From Kineosporia corallincola (GTDB taxonomy: Bacteria; Actinomycetota; Actinomycetes; Actinomycetales; Kineosporiaceae): a stretch of 64,000 nucleotides of DNA. Shown here piece after piece: positions 1 through 8,489 of the stretch. The stretch covers positions 248,001 through 312,000 of the forward strand of contig NZ_JAHBAY010000010.1 of assembly GCF_018499875.1 (NCBI RefSeq). Direction: 5' to 3'. The notes under the pieces were generated by a model. It did no database searches, was not told where the DNA came from, and saw only the letters and a list, made by a program, of their open reading frames with translations. Numbering within the stretch: position 1 is the first letter of the stretch; the number at the start of each line of letters is the position of its first letter. Made by a program: the position numbers and the translations under genes.

Positions 1-325
1 CCAGCTCGACGGGGTGCCCGCCGCGCTGGACGCCCTGGTCGAGGTGGCCCGCGCCGTGGACGGCCGGCTGCCGGTGCTGTTCGACAGCGGGGTGCGGCGC
101 GGGGCCGACGTGGTCAAGGCCCTGGCCCTGGGCGCGGACGTGGTGGTGATCGGCCGGCTCGCCGCCTACGGGCTGACCGCCGGCGGGCAGGCCGGGGTGG
201 AGCGGGTGCTGTCGTTGCTGCACGACGAGATCCGCACGGTGCTGACCCTGCTCGGGCACGGCGGGGTGCGGGATCTGGGGCCGGGTGCCCTGGTGCGGCT
301 GGACGGCACGGATACGCCGATGTGA
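1..325 (+). CDS. FMN-dependent alpha-hydroxy-acid oxidase/dehydrogenase (lactate oxidase-like), C-terminal part
   Basis: Only the last 107 codons are inside the window; the frame is open from base 2 and ends with TGA at 323-325. The fragment reads through the end of a TIM barrel: a DALVEV helix, LFDSGVRRGADVVKALALGA, then VVIGRLAAYGL. In this family the DxGxRxGxDV segment and the following G-R bind the FMN phosphate. The enzymes oxidise L-lactate, glycolate or similar 2-hydroxy acids with flavin. The C-terminus (LGHGGVRDLGPGALV) matches the usual helix that closes the barrel. Which substrate is used cannot be told without the N-terminal two thirds. It is followed by a hairpin and then a GH3 gene on the same strand. 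Confidence 0.85.
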   Translation, partial: QLDGVPAALDALVEVARAVDGRLPVLFDSGVRRGADVVKALALGADVVVIGRLAAYGLTAGGQAGVERVLSLLHDEIRTVLTLLGHGGVRDLGPGALVRLDGTDTPM

Positions 326-326
326 C

Positions 327-345
327 AACCCTCGCACGGAGGGTT
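327..345 (+). terminator. Small hairpin after the oxidase gene
   Basis: AACCCTC (327-333) and GAGGGTT (339-345) pair around a 5-base loop two bases after the oxidase stop codon. There is no T-run, so this is a weak or Rho-assisted terminator at best; it may also simply mark the end of the transcript. Confidence 0.35.
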
Positions 346-444
346 ACCGGATGATGTCCGATATGGGAGTATTTCGCGCGTCGCGGTGTCGTCCTCCGGC
401 TGCAAGGAAGCAGCGCCGCCGCCGCGACGAGGCGGAGGTGCCCC

Positions 445-2406
445 ATGAGTTCCGGAAAGCGTCACAGGCTCCGGGCCCGGCTCGGAATCGTCGCCCCCCT
501 GGCCGGTTTCGCCCTGGTCCTCGCTCCGCTCGGGGCCGCCCGGGCCGACTCGGGCGCCCCCTACCTCGACCCGGACCGGCCGGTGCGGGCCCGGGTGGCC
601 GATCTTCTCGGCCGGATGACGCTGGCCGAGAAGATCGGCCAGATGACCCAGGGTGAGCGGGCCCCGCTGACCACCGACACCGGGGCGGTGACGGAACTCG
701 GCCTGGGATCGGTACTCTCCGGCGGCGGCTCGGTGCCCACCCCGAACACCCCGCAGGCCTGGGCGGACATGGTGGACGGCTTCCAGAAGGAGGCGCTCGC
801 CACCCGGCTGAAGATCCCGATGATCTACGGCGTGGACTCGGTGCACGGCAACGGGAACCTGCTCGGGGCGACCATTTTTCCGCACAACATCGGGCTCGGG
901 GCCAGCCGTGACCCGGCCCTGGTGCGCCAGGCCGCGCAGGTCACCGCCGCCGAGACCCGGGCCACCGGCGTCCCCTGGGTCTTCGCGCCCTGCCTGTGCG
1001 TCACCCGCGACTCGCGCTGGGGTCGCGGCTACGAGAGCTTCGGCGAGACACCGGAACTGGTCACCGCGATGACCACCGCGATCGACGGCTTCCAGGGCAC
1101 CCGCACGGCCGACCTGAAGCAGGCGGACCGGGTGCTGGCGACCGCCAAGCACTTCGCCGGTGACGGCGACACGGTCTACGGCACGGGCAGCGGCGAGTAC
1201 CCGATCGACCAGGGTGTGACGCGGACCAGCCGGGCGCGGTTCGCGCAGATCGACCTGGCGCCCTTCGTCTCGGCGGTGAAGCAGCGCGACGTCGGTTCGG
1301 TGATGCCGTCGTACTCCAGCGTGGACTGGACCGACGACGGGCTCGGGAACCCGGTGAAGATGCATGCCCACCAGGAACTCCTGACCGGGTGGCTGAAGCA
1401 GAAGACCGGCTTCGACGGGTTCGTGATCAGCGACTACAACGCGATCGACCAGCTGCCGGGAACTTTCGCCGAGCAGGTGACGGCGAGCGTGAACGCCGGT
1501 GTGGACATGTTCATGGAACCCAGCCGCTACCGGGAGTTCGTGACCACACTGACCGCCGAGGTGGAGGCCGGCCGGGTGAAGCGCTCGCGCATCGACGACG
1601 CGGTCTCGCGCATCCTGACCAAGAAGTTCGAGCTCGGCCTGTTCGAGAACCCGTACGCCGACCGGAGCGGCATCGCGGACATCGGCTCGGCGCAGCACCG
1701 CGCCGTCGCCCGCCGGGCCGTGGCGCAGTCCCAGGTGCTGCTGAAGAACAGCGGAAACCTGCTGCCGCTGAAGAAGAACGCGAAGGTGTACGTGGCCGGG
1801 CGCAATGCCGACGACATCGGCAACCAGGCCGGCGGCTGGACGCTGACCTGGCAGGGCTTCTCCGGCAACGAGAACCAGCAGCCGGGTACCACGGTGCTGG
1901 AGGGGATCCGGGAGGTCGCGCCGAAGGCCGAGGTGACCTACAGCGAGGACGGCACCGCGCCGGCGGCCGGGAGCGACGTGGCGGTGGTCGTGGTCGGTGA
2001 GACGCCGTACGCCGAGGGGTACGGCGACGTGGGCGGTCCGGAGTGGCCGTGGGACCCGGCGGACGGCGGGGTGCCGCGCGAGGAGAAGTCACTCGCCTTG
2101 CAGCCGGGCGACCAGGCCACCGTCGACCGGGTCTGTGCGGCCGTCGGGAAGTGCGTGGTGCTGGTGGTTTCCGGGCGACCGCAGGTGGTCTCGACGTCGT
2201 CGGGTGTGGACGCCCTGGTCGCCTCCTGGCTGCCCGGTACCGAGGGTGCCGGGGTGGCCGACGTGCTGTTCGGGAAGCGGGCCTTCACCGGGAAGCTGCC
2301 GGTGACCTGGCCGGCCACGGCGGCGCAGGAGCCGATCAACGTGGGCGACAAGGACTACCGGCCCGCCTATCCCTACGGGTACGGGCTGACCACCCGCACC
2401 TCGTGA
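445..2406 (+). CDS. Secreted glycoside hydrolase family 3 beta-glucosidase
   Basis: 653 residues. The ATG has a good ribosome site, GGAGG six bases upstream. Residues 1-35 form a signal peptide (RRHRLRAR-type basic start, hydrophobic core, cut near ARA-DS), so the enzyme is exported. The mature part has the GH3 TIM barrel (RMTLAEKIGQMTQGE near residue 55, HFAGDGDT, GRGYESFGE) and the C-terminal alpha/beta sandwich (VLLKNSGNLLPL). The catalytic nucleophile is Asp330 in GFVISDY; the likely acid/base is a Glu in the VVVGETPYAEGYGD stretch, as in plant and bacterial exo-beta-glucanases. The long form resembles exo-1,3/1,4-beta-glucosidases that release glucose from cello- or laminari-oligosaccharides; exact linkage is inferred only. 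It ends 20 bp from the convergent kinase gene. Confidence 0.92.
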   Translation: MSSGKRHRLRARLGIVAPLAGFALVLAPLGAARADSGAPYLDPDRPVRARVADLLGRMTLAEKIGQMTQGERAPLTTDTGAVTELGLGSVLSGGGSVPTPNTPQAWADMVDGFQKEALATRLKIPMIYGVDSVHGNGNLLGATIFPHNIGLGASRDPALVRQAAQVTAAETRATGVPWVFAPCLCVTRDSRWGRGYESFGETPELVTAMTTAIDGFQGTRTADLKQADRVLATAKHFAGDGDTVYGTGSGEYPIDQGVTRTSRARFAQIDLAPFVSAVKQRDVGSVMPSYSSVDWTDDGLGNPVKMHAHQELLTGWLKQKTGFDGFVISDYNAIDQLPGTFAEQVTASVNAGVDMFMEPSRYREFVTTLTAEVEAGRVKRSRIDDAVSRILTKKFELGLFENPYADRSGIADIGSAQHRAVARRAVAQSQVLLKNSGNLLPLKKNAKVYVAGRNADDIGNQAGGWTLTWQGFSGNENQQPGTTVLEGIREVAPKAEVTYSEDGTAPAAGSDVAVVVVGETPYAEGYGDVGGPEWPWDPADGGVPREEKSLALQPGDQATVDRVCAAVGKCVVLVVSGRPQVVSTSSGVDALVASWLPGTEGAGVADVLFGKRAFTGKLPVTWPATAAQEPINVGDKDYRPAYPYGYGLTTRTS

Positions 2407-2426
2407 CGTTTTTCGGCTGACTGCTG

Positions 2427-4472
2427 TCAGGCCCCGTCGTCGCGGGCGTCGTCGACGTCGTCGGCGTCGAGGCCTGACAGCTTCACGACGGTGGCACCGT
2501 TCTGGGTGCCCTCGTCCGCGTCCACCTCGAAATACCCTTCGAGGCGGTAGCTTCCGCCGCTGAAGTCGAACGAGGCCTGGCTGTCGTCGTCCAGGTCGAT
2601 CAGATAGGTGGTGGCGGCGCACGGGGCGTCCGGCGGAAGTCCCGGCTCCTGGCCGTCTTCCAGGCCGTTGCACTCGAACAGGGTGAAGTGCGGTTCGTCG
2701 TAGTCCGAGTTCTCCGGGTGCTCCACGAAGTAGCGGTCGGTGTGGTCGGAGTCCGGCGCCTGCGCGTCGATGTGGACGACCTGGTCGTGGTTGCCCACGA
2801 TGAACGATCCGAAGCTGGTGGCCAGGTCGAGATCGCCGATCTCGCCGCTGTACGAGGGGATTCCGTCGACGTCCGTCACCGTGCCGGCGGCCGGGGCCTG
2901 CGTGGTGGTGGTCTCGGTGGGGCTCTCGGTCGTTGCTTCCGGTGAACTGGTGGACGACGCCTGCGCCGTGCCCGTCGCGGCCGCGCTCGTGGGGGTCGCG
3001 GCGGTGCTGCCCGCGGCGGCCGCCGCGCCCCCGTTCCCGGTGCCGGGGTCGTCGGGGGACAGGAGCACCCAGGCGGCCAGGGCGGCCACGACGAACGCCG
3101 CCGCGCCACCGACGATCAGGGGGACGCGGTTGCGGGCTGCTGGGGTCGAGGTGTCGTGGTCGTTCCGGTGGCCGAGGGGGTGGTGGCCCGTCTGATGGTC
3201 GTGGTTGCTTGGGGCGGCCCGGCCGGTTCGGCCGGCGTGGGGGCCGTAGTCCGGGTGGCCGGGTTGGCTGTCGTGGGTTCCGTAGCCGGTGTGGTTGCCA
3301 CGGCCGCCGCGATTTTCGTGGTTGTCGCGGAGGCCGGGGTCGCCATGGAGGCTGGGGTCGCCAGGGAAACCGGGGGTGGCGATCCGGGTGGCGCTGACCG
3401 GGTGGACCGGGCCCGATCCGGTGGCGATCAGCGGCTGCGAGGGCAGGGCCGGGGCCTGGGCGGCCGCGGGCTGGCGCCATTCGCGGCGCAGAACCAGCTC
3501 GGTGGCGAGTGGCTCGCCTGCCGCGTCTGTGTTTGCCATCCCGGCCGCGCCCGCCGCCGGGATCGGCGTGCGGGGGGTGGGGGTGGGGGTTTCGCCGTCC
3601 GTCATTCTTGCTCTTCTGCGCGGCGAGCTGTGCTCGGCGCCGGTGACCCGCAGGGGCTGCGTGCCGCTCTCGACCAGCCAGCCCAGAACCTGCTGCGCGG
3701 TGGGGCGGTCGGCGGGCTCGCGTTCCAGGGCGGCGCGCAGCAGCGGCTCGATCCAGGCCGGTGCGCCGGTCATGTCCACCTCGGCGGCGACGGCGCGGTA
3801 CATCAGCGCCTGCGCGGGACCGGTGCCGAACGGGGAGCGGCCGGTGGCCGCGAACAGCACGGTCAGGCCCCAGGCGTAGACGTCGGCGGGCGGGCCGATC
3901 GTGGTGGTGCCGGTGATCTGCTCGGGCGCCATGTAGCCGGGACTGCCCATGCCGACGCCGGTTCCGGTGGCCAGCGTGGCCGACTCCAGGGCGGCGATGC
4001 CGAAGTCGATGACCTTGGGGCCGTCGGGGGCCAGCAGCACATTGGCCGGTTTCAGGTCACGGTGCACCACCCCGGCCGTGTGGATCGCGCACAGCGCCTC
4101 GGCCAGGCCGGCCGCCAGCGGGTGCAACAGGTCGCCGGTGAGCGGGCCGTCGGCGTGGACCACGTCGCTCAGGCTGGCGCCGCCCACGTACTCGGTGGCC
4201 AGCCAGGGTTCGTCGGCGTCCGGGTCGGCGTCGAGCACCCGGGCCGTGCAGGTGCCGGTGACCGCACGGGCCGCCGCGACCTCCCGCCGGAAGCGGGCCC
4301 GGAACCTCGGGTCGGCCGCGTGCTCGGCCTTGACGGCCTTCACCGCGGCGGGTCGGCCGGCCTGGTCGGACCCCACGTAGACCACGCCCATACCGCCCGC
4401 GCCGAGCCGCGCGACCAGCTGGAAACCGCCGATGGCCACCGGATCGCCGGGCCGGAGGGGGGACAGCGGCAC
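2427..4472 (-). CDS. Transmembrane Ser/Thr protein kinase (PknB type)
   Basis: 681 residues. GTG start with AGGAG eight bases upstream. The kinase domain has the glycine loop GAGGMG (24-29), the ATP lysine in AVK (45), HRDLKPAN (137-144), DFG (156-158) and APE (182-184), so all catalytic residues are intact. After residue about 265 comes a long low-complexity stretch rich in Gly, His, Asn and Asp, a single hydrophobic helix (VGGAAAFVVAALAAWVLL), a Thr/Ser/Ala-rich linker and a C-terminal domain of about 150 residues that should lie outside the cell. That outer domain has two Cys and many acidic residues and is not a PASTA domain. No cognate phosphatase is adjacent. The ligand is unknown. The next gene upstream is a LuxR-type regulator on the same strand, a possible target. 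Confidence 0.93.
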   Translation of the reverse strand: MPLSPLRPGDPVAIGGFQLVARLGAGGMGVVYVGSDQAGRPAAVKAVKAEHAADPRFRARFRREVAAARAVTGTCTARVLDADPDADEPWLATEYVGGASLSDVVHADGPLTGDLLHPLAAGLAEALCAIHTAGVVHRDLKPANVLLAPDGPKVIDFGIAALESATLATGTGVGMGSPGYMAPEQITGTTTIGPPADVYAWGLTVLFAATGRSPFGTGPAQALMYRAVAAEVDMTGAPAWIEPLLRAALEREPADRPTAQQVLGWLVESGTQPLRVTGAEHSSPRRRARMTDGETPTPTPRTPIPAAGAAGMANTDAAGEPLATELVLRREWRQPAAAQAPALPSQPLIATGSGPVHPVSATRIATPGFPGDPSLHGDPGLRDNHENRGGRGNHTGYGTHDSQPGHPDYGPHAGRTGRAAPSNHDHQTGHHPLGHRNDHDTSTPAARNRVPLIVGGAAAFVVAALAAWVLLSPDDPGTGNGGAAAAAGSTAATPTSAAATGTAQASSTSSPEATTESPTETTTTQAPAAGTVTDVDGIPSYSGEIGDLDLATSFGSFIVGNHDQVVHIDAQAPDSDHTDRYFVEHPENSDYDEPHFTLFECNGLEDGQEPGLPPDAPCAATTYLIDLDDDSQASFDFSGGSYRLEGYFEVDADEGTQNGATVVKLSGLDADDVDDARDDGA

Positions 4473-4596
4473 GGTAGGTCTCCTGGTGGTTCCGGGTGCT
4501 GACGAACGGCGAATCTACCCGGAAGGGATGAGAGGGCGATGAATGGCCCTGCCCCCGTTACCCAGCTGTAGCCCGGGGCCCCCGCTCCGATCAGAC

Positions 4597-5454
4597 TCAG
4601 ATCAGGCCGTTGCGCACCGCGTAGGCCACGGCGTGCGAGCGGTTGCGCAGACCCAGCCGCTGCGACAGTTCCTGGATGACGGTCTTCACGGTGCGCTCGG
4701 AGTAGGCCAGCCGCCGGGCGATCTCGCGGGTGTCGCAGCCCTCGCCGAGCATCCGCAGCACCGCCAGCTCACGTTCGGTGTGCGGCTGCGCCGGGGGGAC
4801 CTGCACCGTGGAGGTGGCGGCCGGGGCGTCGTCCTTCAGCAGCGACACCCGCGGCCGGGGCGCGCGCACCTGCCGCACCAGCCGGGTCAGCAGCTCGGTC
4901 GGCAGCACGCTCTCACCGGCCTGGGCCGAGGAGATCGCCCGGGTCAGCGAGCGCGTGGTGATGGCGGAACGGCGCAGGATGCCGATCACCCCGGCGTCGA
5001 AGGCGTCGGCCACGCCCCGGGCGTCGATCTCGCCGACCACCAGCAGGGTGCGCCGGGCGCCGGACTGCTGCACGGCGCGGACGGCCAGCAGGCTGGGCTC
5101 GTCCATCGCCTCGGCGGCCACCACGGTGACGTCGGCCGTGGCCATGCCGGCCTCCGGCACCAGCTCAATGCCGGGACAGTCCCGCAGATAGGCGACCATG
5201 CCGGCCTGGGAGAGCCGGTCGCAGCCGAAGACGAACACCTTGGTGGTGCGGGCCGGCTGCGGCTGGTGCGCCTGCTGGGGGTGCCCCTGTGGGTGCACCT
5301 GCGGGGCGTGCGGGTGCTGCCCGCCGAGCTGGCCGCCGGCCTGGCCGGACTGGTTCTGGTACTGGTCGGGGTGCTGTTTTCCGCCGTGCTGGGTGAGCAC
5401 CCTCGGCCGGTTGTCGGTCGCCAGGCTGATCCCCGTGCTGTTGCCGGTCTGCAT
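4597..5454 (-). CDS. LuxR-family (NarL-type) transcriptional regulator with degenerate receiver domain
   Basis: 285 residues from the ATG at 5454, chosen because GGAGGAG lies a few bases upstream; an ATG at 5481 lacks this. The first 60 residues are a Gln/His/Gly/Pro-rich tail (HPHAPQVHPQGHPQQAHQPQ). A receiver-like domain follows (KVFVFGCDRLSQAGMVAYLRDCPGIELV), but the normal phospho-acceptor Asp is not obvious: the expected strand reads DVTVVAAEAMDEPS. The C-terminus is a clear LuxR/GerE helix-turn-helix (TERELAVLRMLGEGCDTREIARRLAYSERTVKTVIQELSQRLGLRNRSHAVAYAVRNGLI). So it binds DNA, probably without classic phosphorylation control. Similar orphan regulators with atypical receivers occur in actinomycetes. 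Nothing shows its regulon. Confidence 0.85.
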   Translation of the reverse strand: MQTGNSTGISLATDNRPRVLTQHGGKQHPDQYQNQSGQAGGQLGGQHPHAPQVHPQGHPQQAHQPQPARTTKVFVFGCDRLSQAGMVAYLRDCPGIELVPEAGMATADVTVVAAEAMDEPSLLAVRAVQQSGARRTLLVVGEIDARGVADAFDAGVIGILRRSAITTRSLTRAISSAQAGESVLPTELLTRLVRQVRAPRPRVSLLKDDAPAATSTVQVPPAQPHTERELAVLRMLGEGCDTREIARRLAYSERTVKTVIQELSQRLGLRNRSHAVAYAVRNGLI

Positions 5455-5651
5455 CGAGACTCCTCCGTCGCTGCCGGGCATCCCCCGCCCGAGAACGTAG
5501 ACGTGATGATGCCGTCCGGCGGGGTCCCAGTGGTAGGAGACGCAAGAATCGGCTCAGATACATGCGCTGCGCCGAAGATCCGTGTGGATGTGGCGCCGGG
5601 TGCGACAAGACAGCACCGGGTGAGTGAGCGTGCTCAGAATGTAGCGGAGTC

Positions 5652-5681
5652 GCCGCCGCCCGGTCACGGCCGGGCGGCGGC
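5652..5681 (-). terminator. Hairpin downstream of the lactonase gene
   Basis: GCCGCCGCCCGG (5652-5663) pairs perfectly with CCGGGCGGCGGC (5670-5681) around a 6-base loop, about 40 bases past the lactonase stop on the minus strand. This is typical of strong GC-rich actinobacterial terminators without a long T-run. Confidence 0.6.
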
Positions 5682-5722
5682 CTCTTCGGGCAGGGCCCGC
5701 CGGCGAGTGGGTGAGGAGGGGG

Positions 5723-6859
5723 TCAGGCCCAGGCCAGGCAGACCGGCGACGGCGCCCAGTGCTCGCCCAGGTACGACAGCACGTTGTCGCCGGGGGCCGA
5801 GCCGTCGACGCTGAACACCGTGACCGAGTGGCTGTCCTGGTTCGCGACCAGCAGGTGCCGCTCGTCGGGGGTGAGCGCGATGTCGCGCGGGGTGAGCCCG
5901 TGCGAGGGCACGACCGTGAGCGGCTGGAGTGCACCGTCGGTGCCGTACCGGAACACGCTGACGCTGTCGTGGCCGCGGACGCTCGCGAACACCAGGTCAC
6001 CACCGGAGCTGACCCGGACGGCGGCGCCGGTGCTGGGTCTTCCGCCGTCCCCGGTGGTGCCCGTGGAGGCGTCGCCGGAGGGGGCGGGAAGGAGTGGGAC
6101 CGAGGCCAGCTCGGCGAAGCCGGAGCGGGCGCGCCCGAGGACGGTGAGGGTGGTGCTGAGCTCGCCGACCAGGAAGAGCACGTCGCCGGCCGGGTGGAAC
6201 GCCAGGTGCCGGGGGCCGCTGCCGGGCGCGCAGGCGATCCGGCCGGCCGGGGCCAGCCGGCCGTCGGTGACCCGGTAGACCAGCACCGCGTCGAGGCCGA
6301 GGTCGGGAACGTAGAGGTCGTGGGTGTGCGGGTCCCAGGCCACCATGTGCGGGTGCGGGGCCTCCTGCCGGGCCGGGTCCGGCCCGGCGCCGTCGTGCCG
6401 GGGCTCGTGCACGACCACGTCGAGGCGCTCGCCGATCCGGCCGGTCTGCCCGTCCAGCGCGAACAGCGCGACCGAGCCGCCGCTGTAGTTGGCCACGGCC
6501 AGGTAGCGGCCGTCGGGTGAGACCGCGAGGTGCGCCGGGTCGGCCCCGCCGGAGGGCTGCATGCCGAGCAGGACCAGCGTGTGCGAGTCCGGGTCGATGC
6601 GGTAGGCGCTGACGTCGCCCTCGCCGCCGTCCGCGCGGGTCTCCGAGACGGCGTAGAGCACACCCTCGAAAGCCGCCACCCAGGACGGGTTGCGGAACAC
6701 CGTGGCCAGCGTGGTCTCACCCAGCTTGCCGTGCCCGGCGTAGCCGGCCCGCATGATGCCGGGAGCCTGCCCGTCGACGTGCGGCAGGCGTTCGGTGTAG
6801 GTGCCGAGGAAGAGGTCGTGGTGCTGCCCGGGAGGGAACGGGGAACGCGCGTCTGACAT
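5723..6859 (-). CDS. Lactonase of the 6-phosphogluconolactonase/carboxymuconate cyclase (YbhE) beta-propeller family
   Basis: 378 residues. The chain shows the seven-blade propeller repeats of this family: LFLGTYTERLP at the start, then blades with HLAVSPDGRYLAVANYSGGSVALFAL, PHPHMVAWDPHTHDLYVPDLGLDAVLVYRV, PRHLAFHPAGDVLFLVGELSTTLTVL and TPRDIALTPDERHLLVANQDSHSVTVFSV. Family members hydrolyse 6-phosphogluconolactone or related lactones in the cytoplasm; no signal peptide is present. Upstream of the ATG on the minus strand CATACT lies 8 bases before the start codon and no Shine-Dalgarno is seen, so the mRNA may be leaderless. It stands alone between a LuxR regulator and a redoxin. Substrate is inferred from the family only. 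Confidence 0.88.
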   Translation of the reverse strand: MSDARSPFPPGQHHDLFLGTYTERLPHVDGQAPGIMRAGYAGHGKLGETTLATVFRNPSWVAAFEGVLYAVSETRADGGEGDVSAYRIDPDSHTLVLLGMQPSGGADPAHLAVSPDGRYLAVANYSGGSVALFALDGQTGRIGERLDVVVHEPRHDGAGPDPARQEAPHPHMVAWDPHTHDLYVPDLGLDAVLVYRVTDGRLAPAGRIACAPGSGPRHLAFHPAGDVLFLVGELSTTLTVLGRARSGFAELASVPLLPAPSGDASTGTTGDGGRPSTGAAVRVSSGGDLVFASVRGHDSVSVFRYGTDGALQPLTVVPSHGLTPRDIALTPDERHLLVANQDSHSVTVFSVDGSAPGDNVLSYLGEHWAPSPVCLAWA

Positions 6860-7016
6860 GGGCCCGAGTATGTCGGTCCGGCTGCGCGGGCCGGACGCGG
6901 CGTGCCGGGGTGCCGGCGTGCGGGGGTGGTCGGCCGGGGAGAGCCGGCCGGTCTGCTGCTCGTGGCCGGCACCACCGGCGGTGGCCAGGTGGAACCGCCC
7001 TGACGGCCGCCCGTGC

Positions 7017-7508
7017 TCAGCCGGCCTCTGCCTGCATCCGCTCCAGCCGGCTGATCAGGGCCTGTTCGCTCAGCACCCCGAAGATCCGGTCGCGCACCAC
7101 CCCTTGCCTGTCGACGGGCACGAAGCTGGGCGTGCCGATCAACTGGAGACGCCGCATGGTCACCGGGGCGTCGTGGCCGGGCTCGTGCCGGTCGACGCCC
7201 ACCGGGAACCGGACGCCGGCCGAGCCCAGGTAGCCCGCCAGGGCCTGCGGGCCCATGGCCTCGTGATTCTCGAAAACCGTGTGCAGACCGACCACCTCGA
7301 TGCCCGGGCGGTCACGGGTGAGCCGGTGCACGCGGTTCACCAGCGGGGTGGCCTCGTGCACGCAGAGCGGGCAGAGCATCTGGAAGGCGTAGAGCAGCAC
7401 CACCTTCCCGTCGAGGTCGGCCGCCGTGAGCGGGCGCGGCGTGTTGAACCAGCGGTCGGCCGACAGGGCCGGGGCGAGCCGCAGGGTGCGGGCTGACGCG
7501 TCGTTCAC
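7017..7508 (-). CDS. Thioredoxin-fold protein of the peroxiredoxin/AhpC-TSA type with a CxxC motif
   Basis: 163 residues from GTG at 7508, which has GAGGA five bases upstream; in-frame ATGs further up (7550, 7568) lack a ribosome site. The chain has the thioredoxin fold: WFNTPRPLTAADLDGKVVLLYAFQMLCPLCVHEATPLVNRVHRL, then VVGLHTVFENHEAM and a cis-proline segment IGTPSFVPVDRQGVV. The active site reads MLCPLCVHE, a CPLC dithiol, nearer to thiol-disulfide reductases than to 1-Cys peroxiredoxins. It has no signal peptide, so it probably works in the cytoplasm as a thiol reductase or peroxidase. The gene is alone between the lactonase and the luciferase-like oxidoreductase, all on the minus strand. 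Confidence 0.82.
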   Translation of the reverse strand: MNDASARTLRLAPALSADRWFNTPRPLTAADLDGKVVLLYAFQMLCPLCVHEATPLVNRVHRLTRDRPGIEVVGLHTVFENHEAMGPQALAGYLGSAGVRFPVGVDRHEPGHDAPVTMRRLQLIGTPSFVPVDRQGVVRDRIFGVLSEQALISRLERMQAEAG

Positions 7509-7591
7509 GGGATCCTCGTTCCGGGCCCGGGCGGGCCGACACCGGATCATCGGCAGGCGGCGGGCCACTGCTCACCACTGCTCATTCCCGC

Positions 7592-8428
7592 TCACCCTCG
7601 TGGCGGCCCCGCCTCCAGCCGGGCCGTGACCTCGCGCCGTTTCTGCTCACCGTGCTGGTCGCCGCCCCAGCGCGACTCCAGCCACCAGGTGGCCCCGGCC
7701 TCGGACCAGGGCGCGACCGCCTCGATGGCGGCGGCCCGGTCACCGGCGCCGGTCTCGCCCTCGTGCACCACGTCGAGGCCGGTGGCGCCGCGCTCGGCCA
7801 GCCAGGCGATCAGCTCGCGCAGGTCGCCGGGCGTGGGCCGGCGGCCCTCGCCCAGCTGGTACTCCGGGATCACCCCGTCGCACCGCAGGATGCGGTTCAT
7901 CGAGCGGGGGCGGGGCCAGGCGCCGACCGCCCACACCGGGATCGGGTTCTGCACCGGTGCCAGCGCGCCGTCGACGAGGCTGCCGCCGCGGAAGCTGTAG
8001 TGCTCGCCCTGGTACGAGCCGTCGCCGTGCCAGAGCGCCCGCATCAGGTCGATGCCCTCGTCGAGCATGGCCGCGCGCTGCTTGCGGTCGGTGACGTCGC
8101 CCGCGGCGCTGGGCAGGACCGGGTCGACGGCGCCCAGGCCGAGACCGACCACGGCCCGGCCGGCGGACAGGTCGTCGAGGGTGGCGACCTGGGACGCGAG
8201 CTTCCACGGGCGGCGCCAGGGCAGCGGCGTGAGCATGGTGCCGAGCCGGATGCGGGAGGTGGCCGCGGCGATCGCGCTGAGTAGACCCCAGGCGTCGACG
8301 CCGTAGGCCGTCTCGAAGACGAAAACGCCGTCCCACCCGGCCTGCTCGGCGAGGACGGCCTGCTCCAGCTGCTGCCGGGCCGAGCCACCGGGCAGGATGA
8401 AACCGAACCGCGTGCTCTCGTTCGTCAT
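7592..8428 (-). CDS. Luciferase-like flavin (FMN or F420)-dependent oxidoreductase
   Basis: 278 residues from the ATG at 8428 (MTNESTRFGFILPGG). The start is set by homology: RFGFILPGG is the usual first beta strand of the luciferase-like monooxygenase TIM barrel. Later come EQAGWDGVFVFETAYGVDAWGLLSAIAAATSRIRLGTMLTPLPWRRPWKLASQVATLDDLSAGRAVVGLGLGAVDP, which is the diagnostic core of LLM class enzymes. In actinomycetes these often use coenzyme F420, but FMN is equally possible. The start codon lies 61 bases from the divergent gene at 8490, so the two share a promoter region. No pathway is indicated by the neighbours. Confidence 0.85.
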   Translation of the reverse strand: MTNESTRFGFILPGGSARQQLEQAVLAEQAGWDGVFVFETAYGVDAWGLLSAIAAATSRIRLGTMLTPLPWRRPWKLASQVATLDDLSAGRAVVGLGLGAVDPVLPSAAGDVTDRKQRAAMLDEGIDLMRALWHGDGSYQGEHYSFRGGSLVDGALAPVQNPIPVWAVGAWPRPRSMNRILRCDGVIPEYQLGEGRRPTPGDLRELIAWLAERGATGLDVVHEGETGAGDRAAAIEAVAPWSEAGATWWLESRWGGDQHGEQKRREVTARLEAGPPRG

Positions 8429-8489
8429 GATCCAAGAACTACCAGCGACCACCGACAGTCTTGGCACACCACCCGGCTGCCGTGGTGGG

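Noticed and set aside
166-1698. Long open frame on the minus strand opposite the secreted GH3 gene
   Set aside because: It mirrors the GC-rich codon pattern of the GH3 gene, is Arg/Gly/Ala/His-rich and has no ribosome site or family motif.
2423-2481. 10-bp inverted repeat with a 39-base loop at the 3' end of the Ser/Thr kinase gene
   Set aside because: GCTGTCAGGC/GCCTGACAGC includes coding sequence and the stop codon; the loop is too long for a normal terminator, and chance cannot be excluded.
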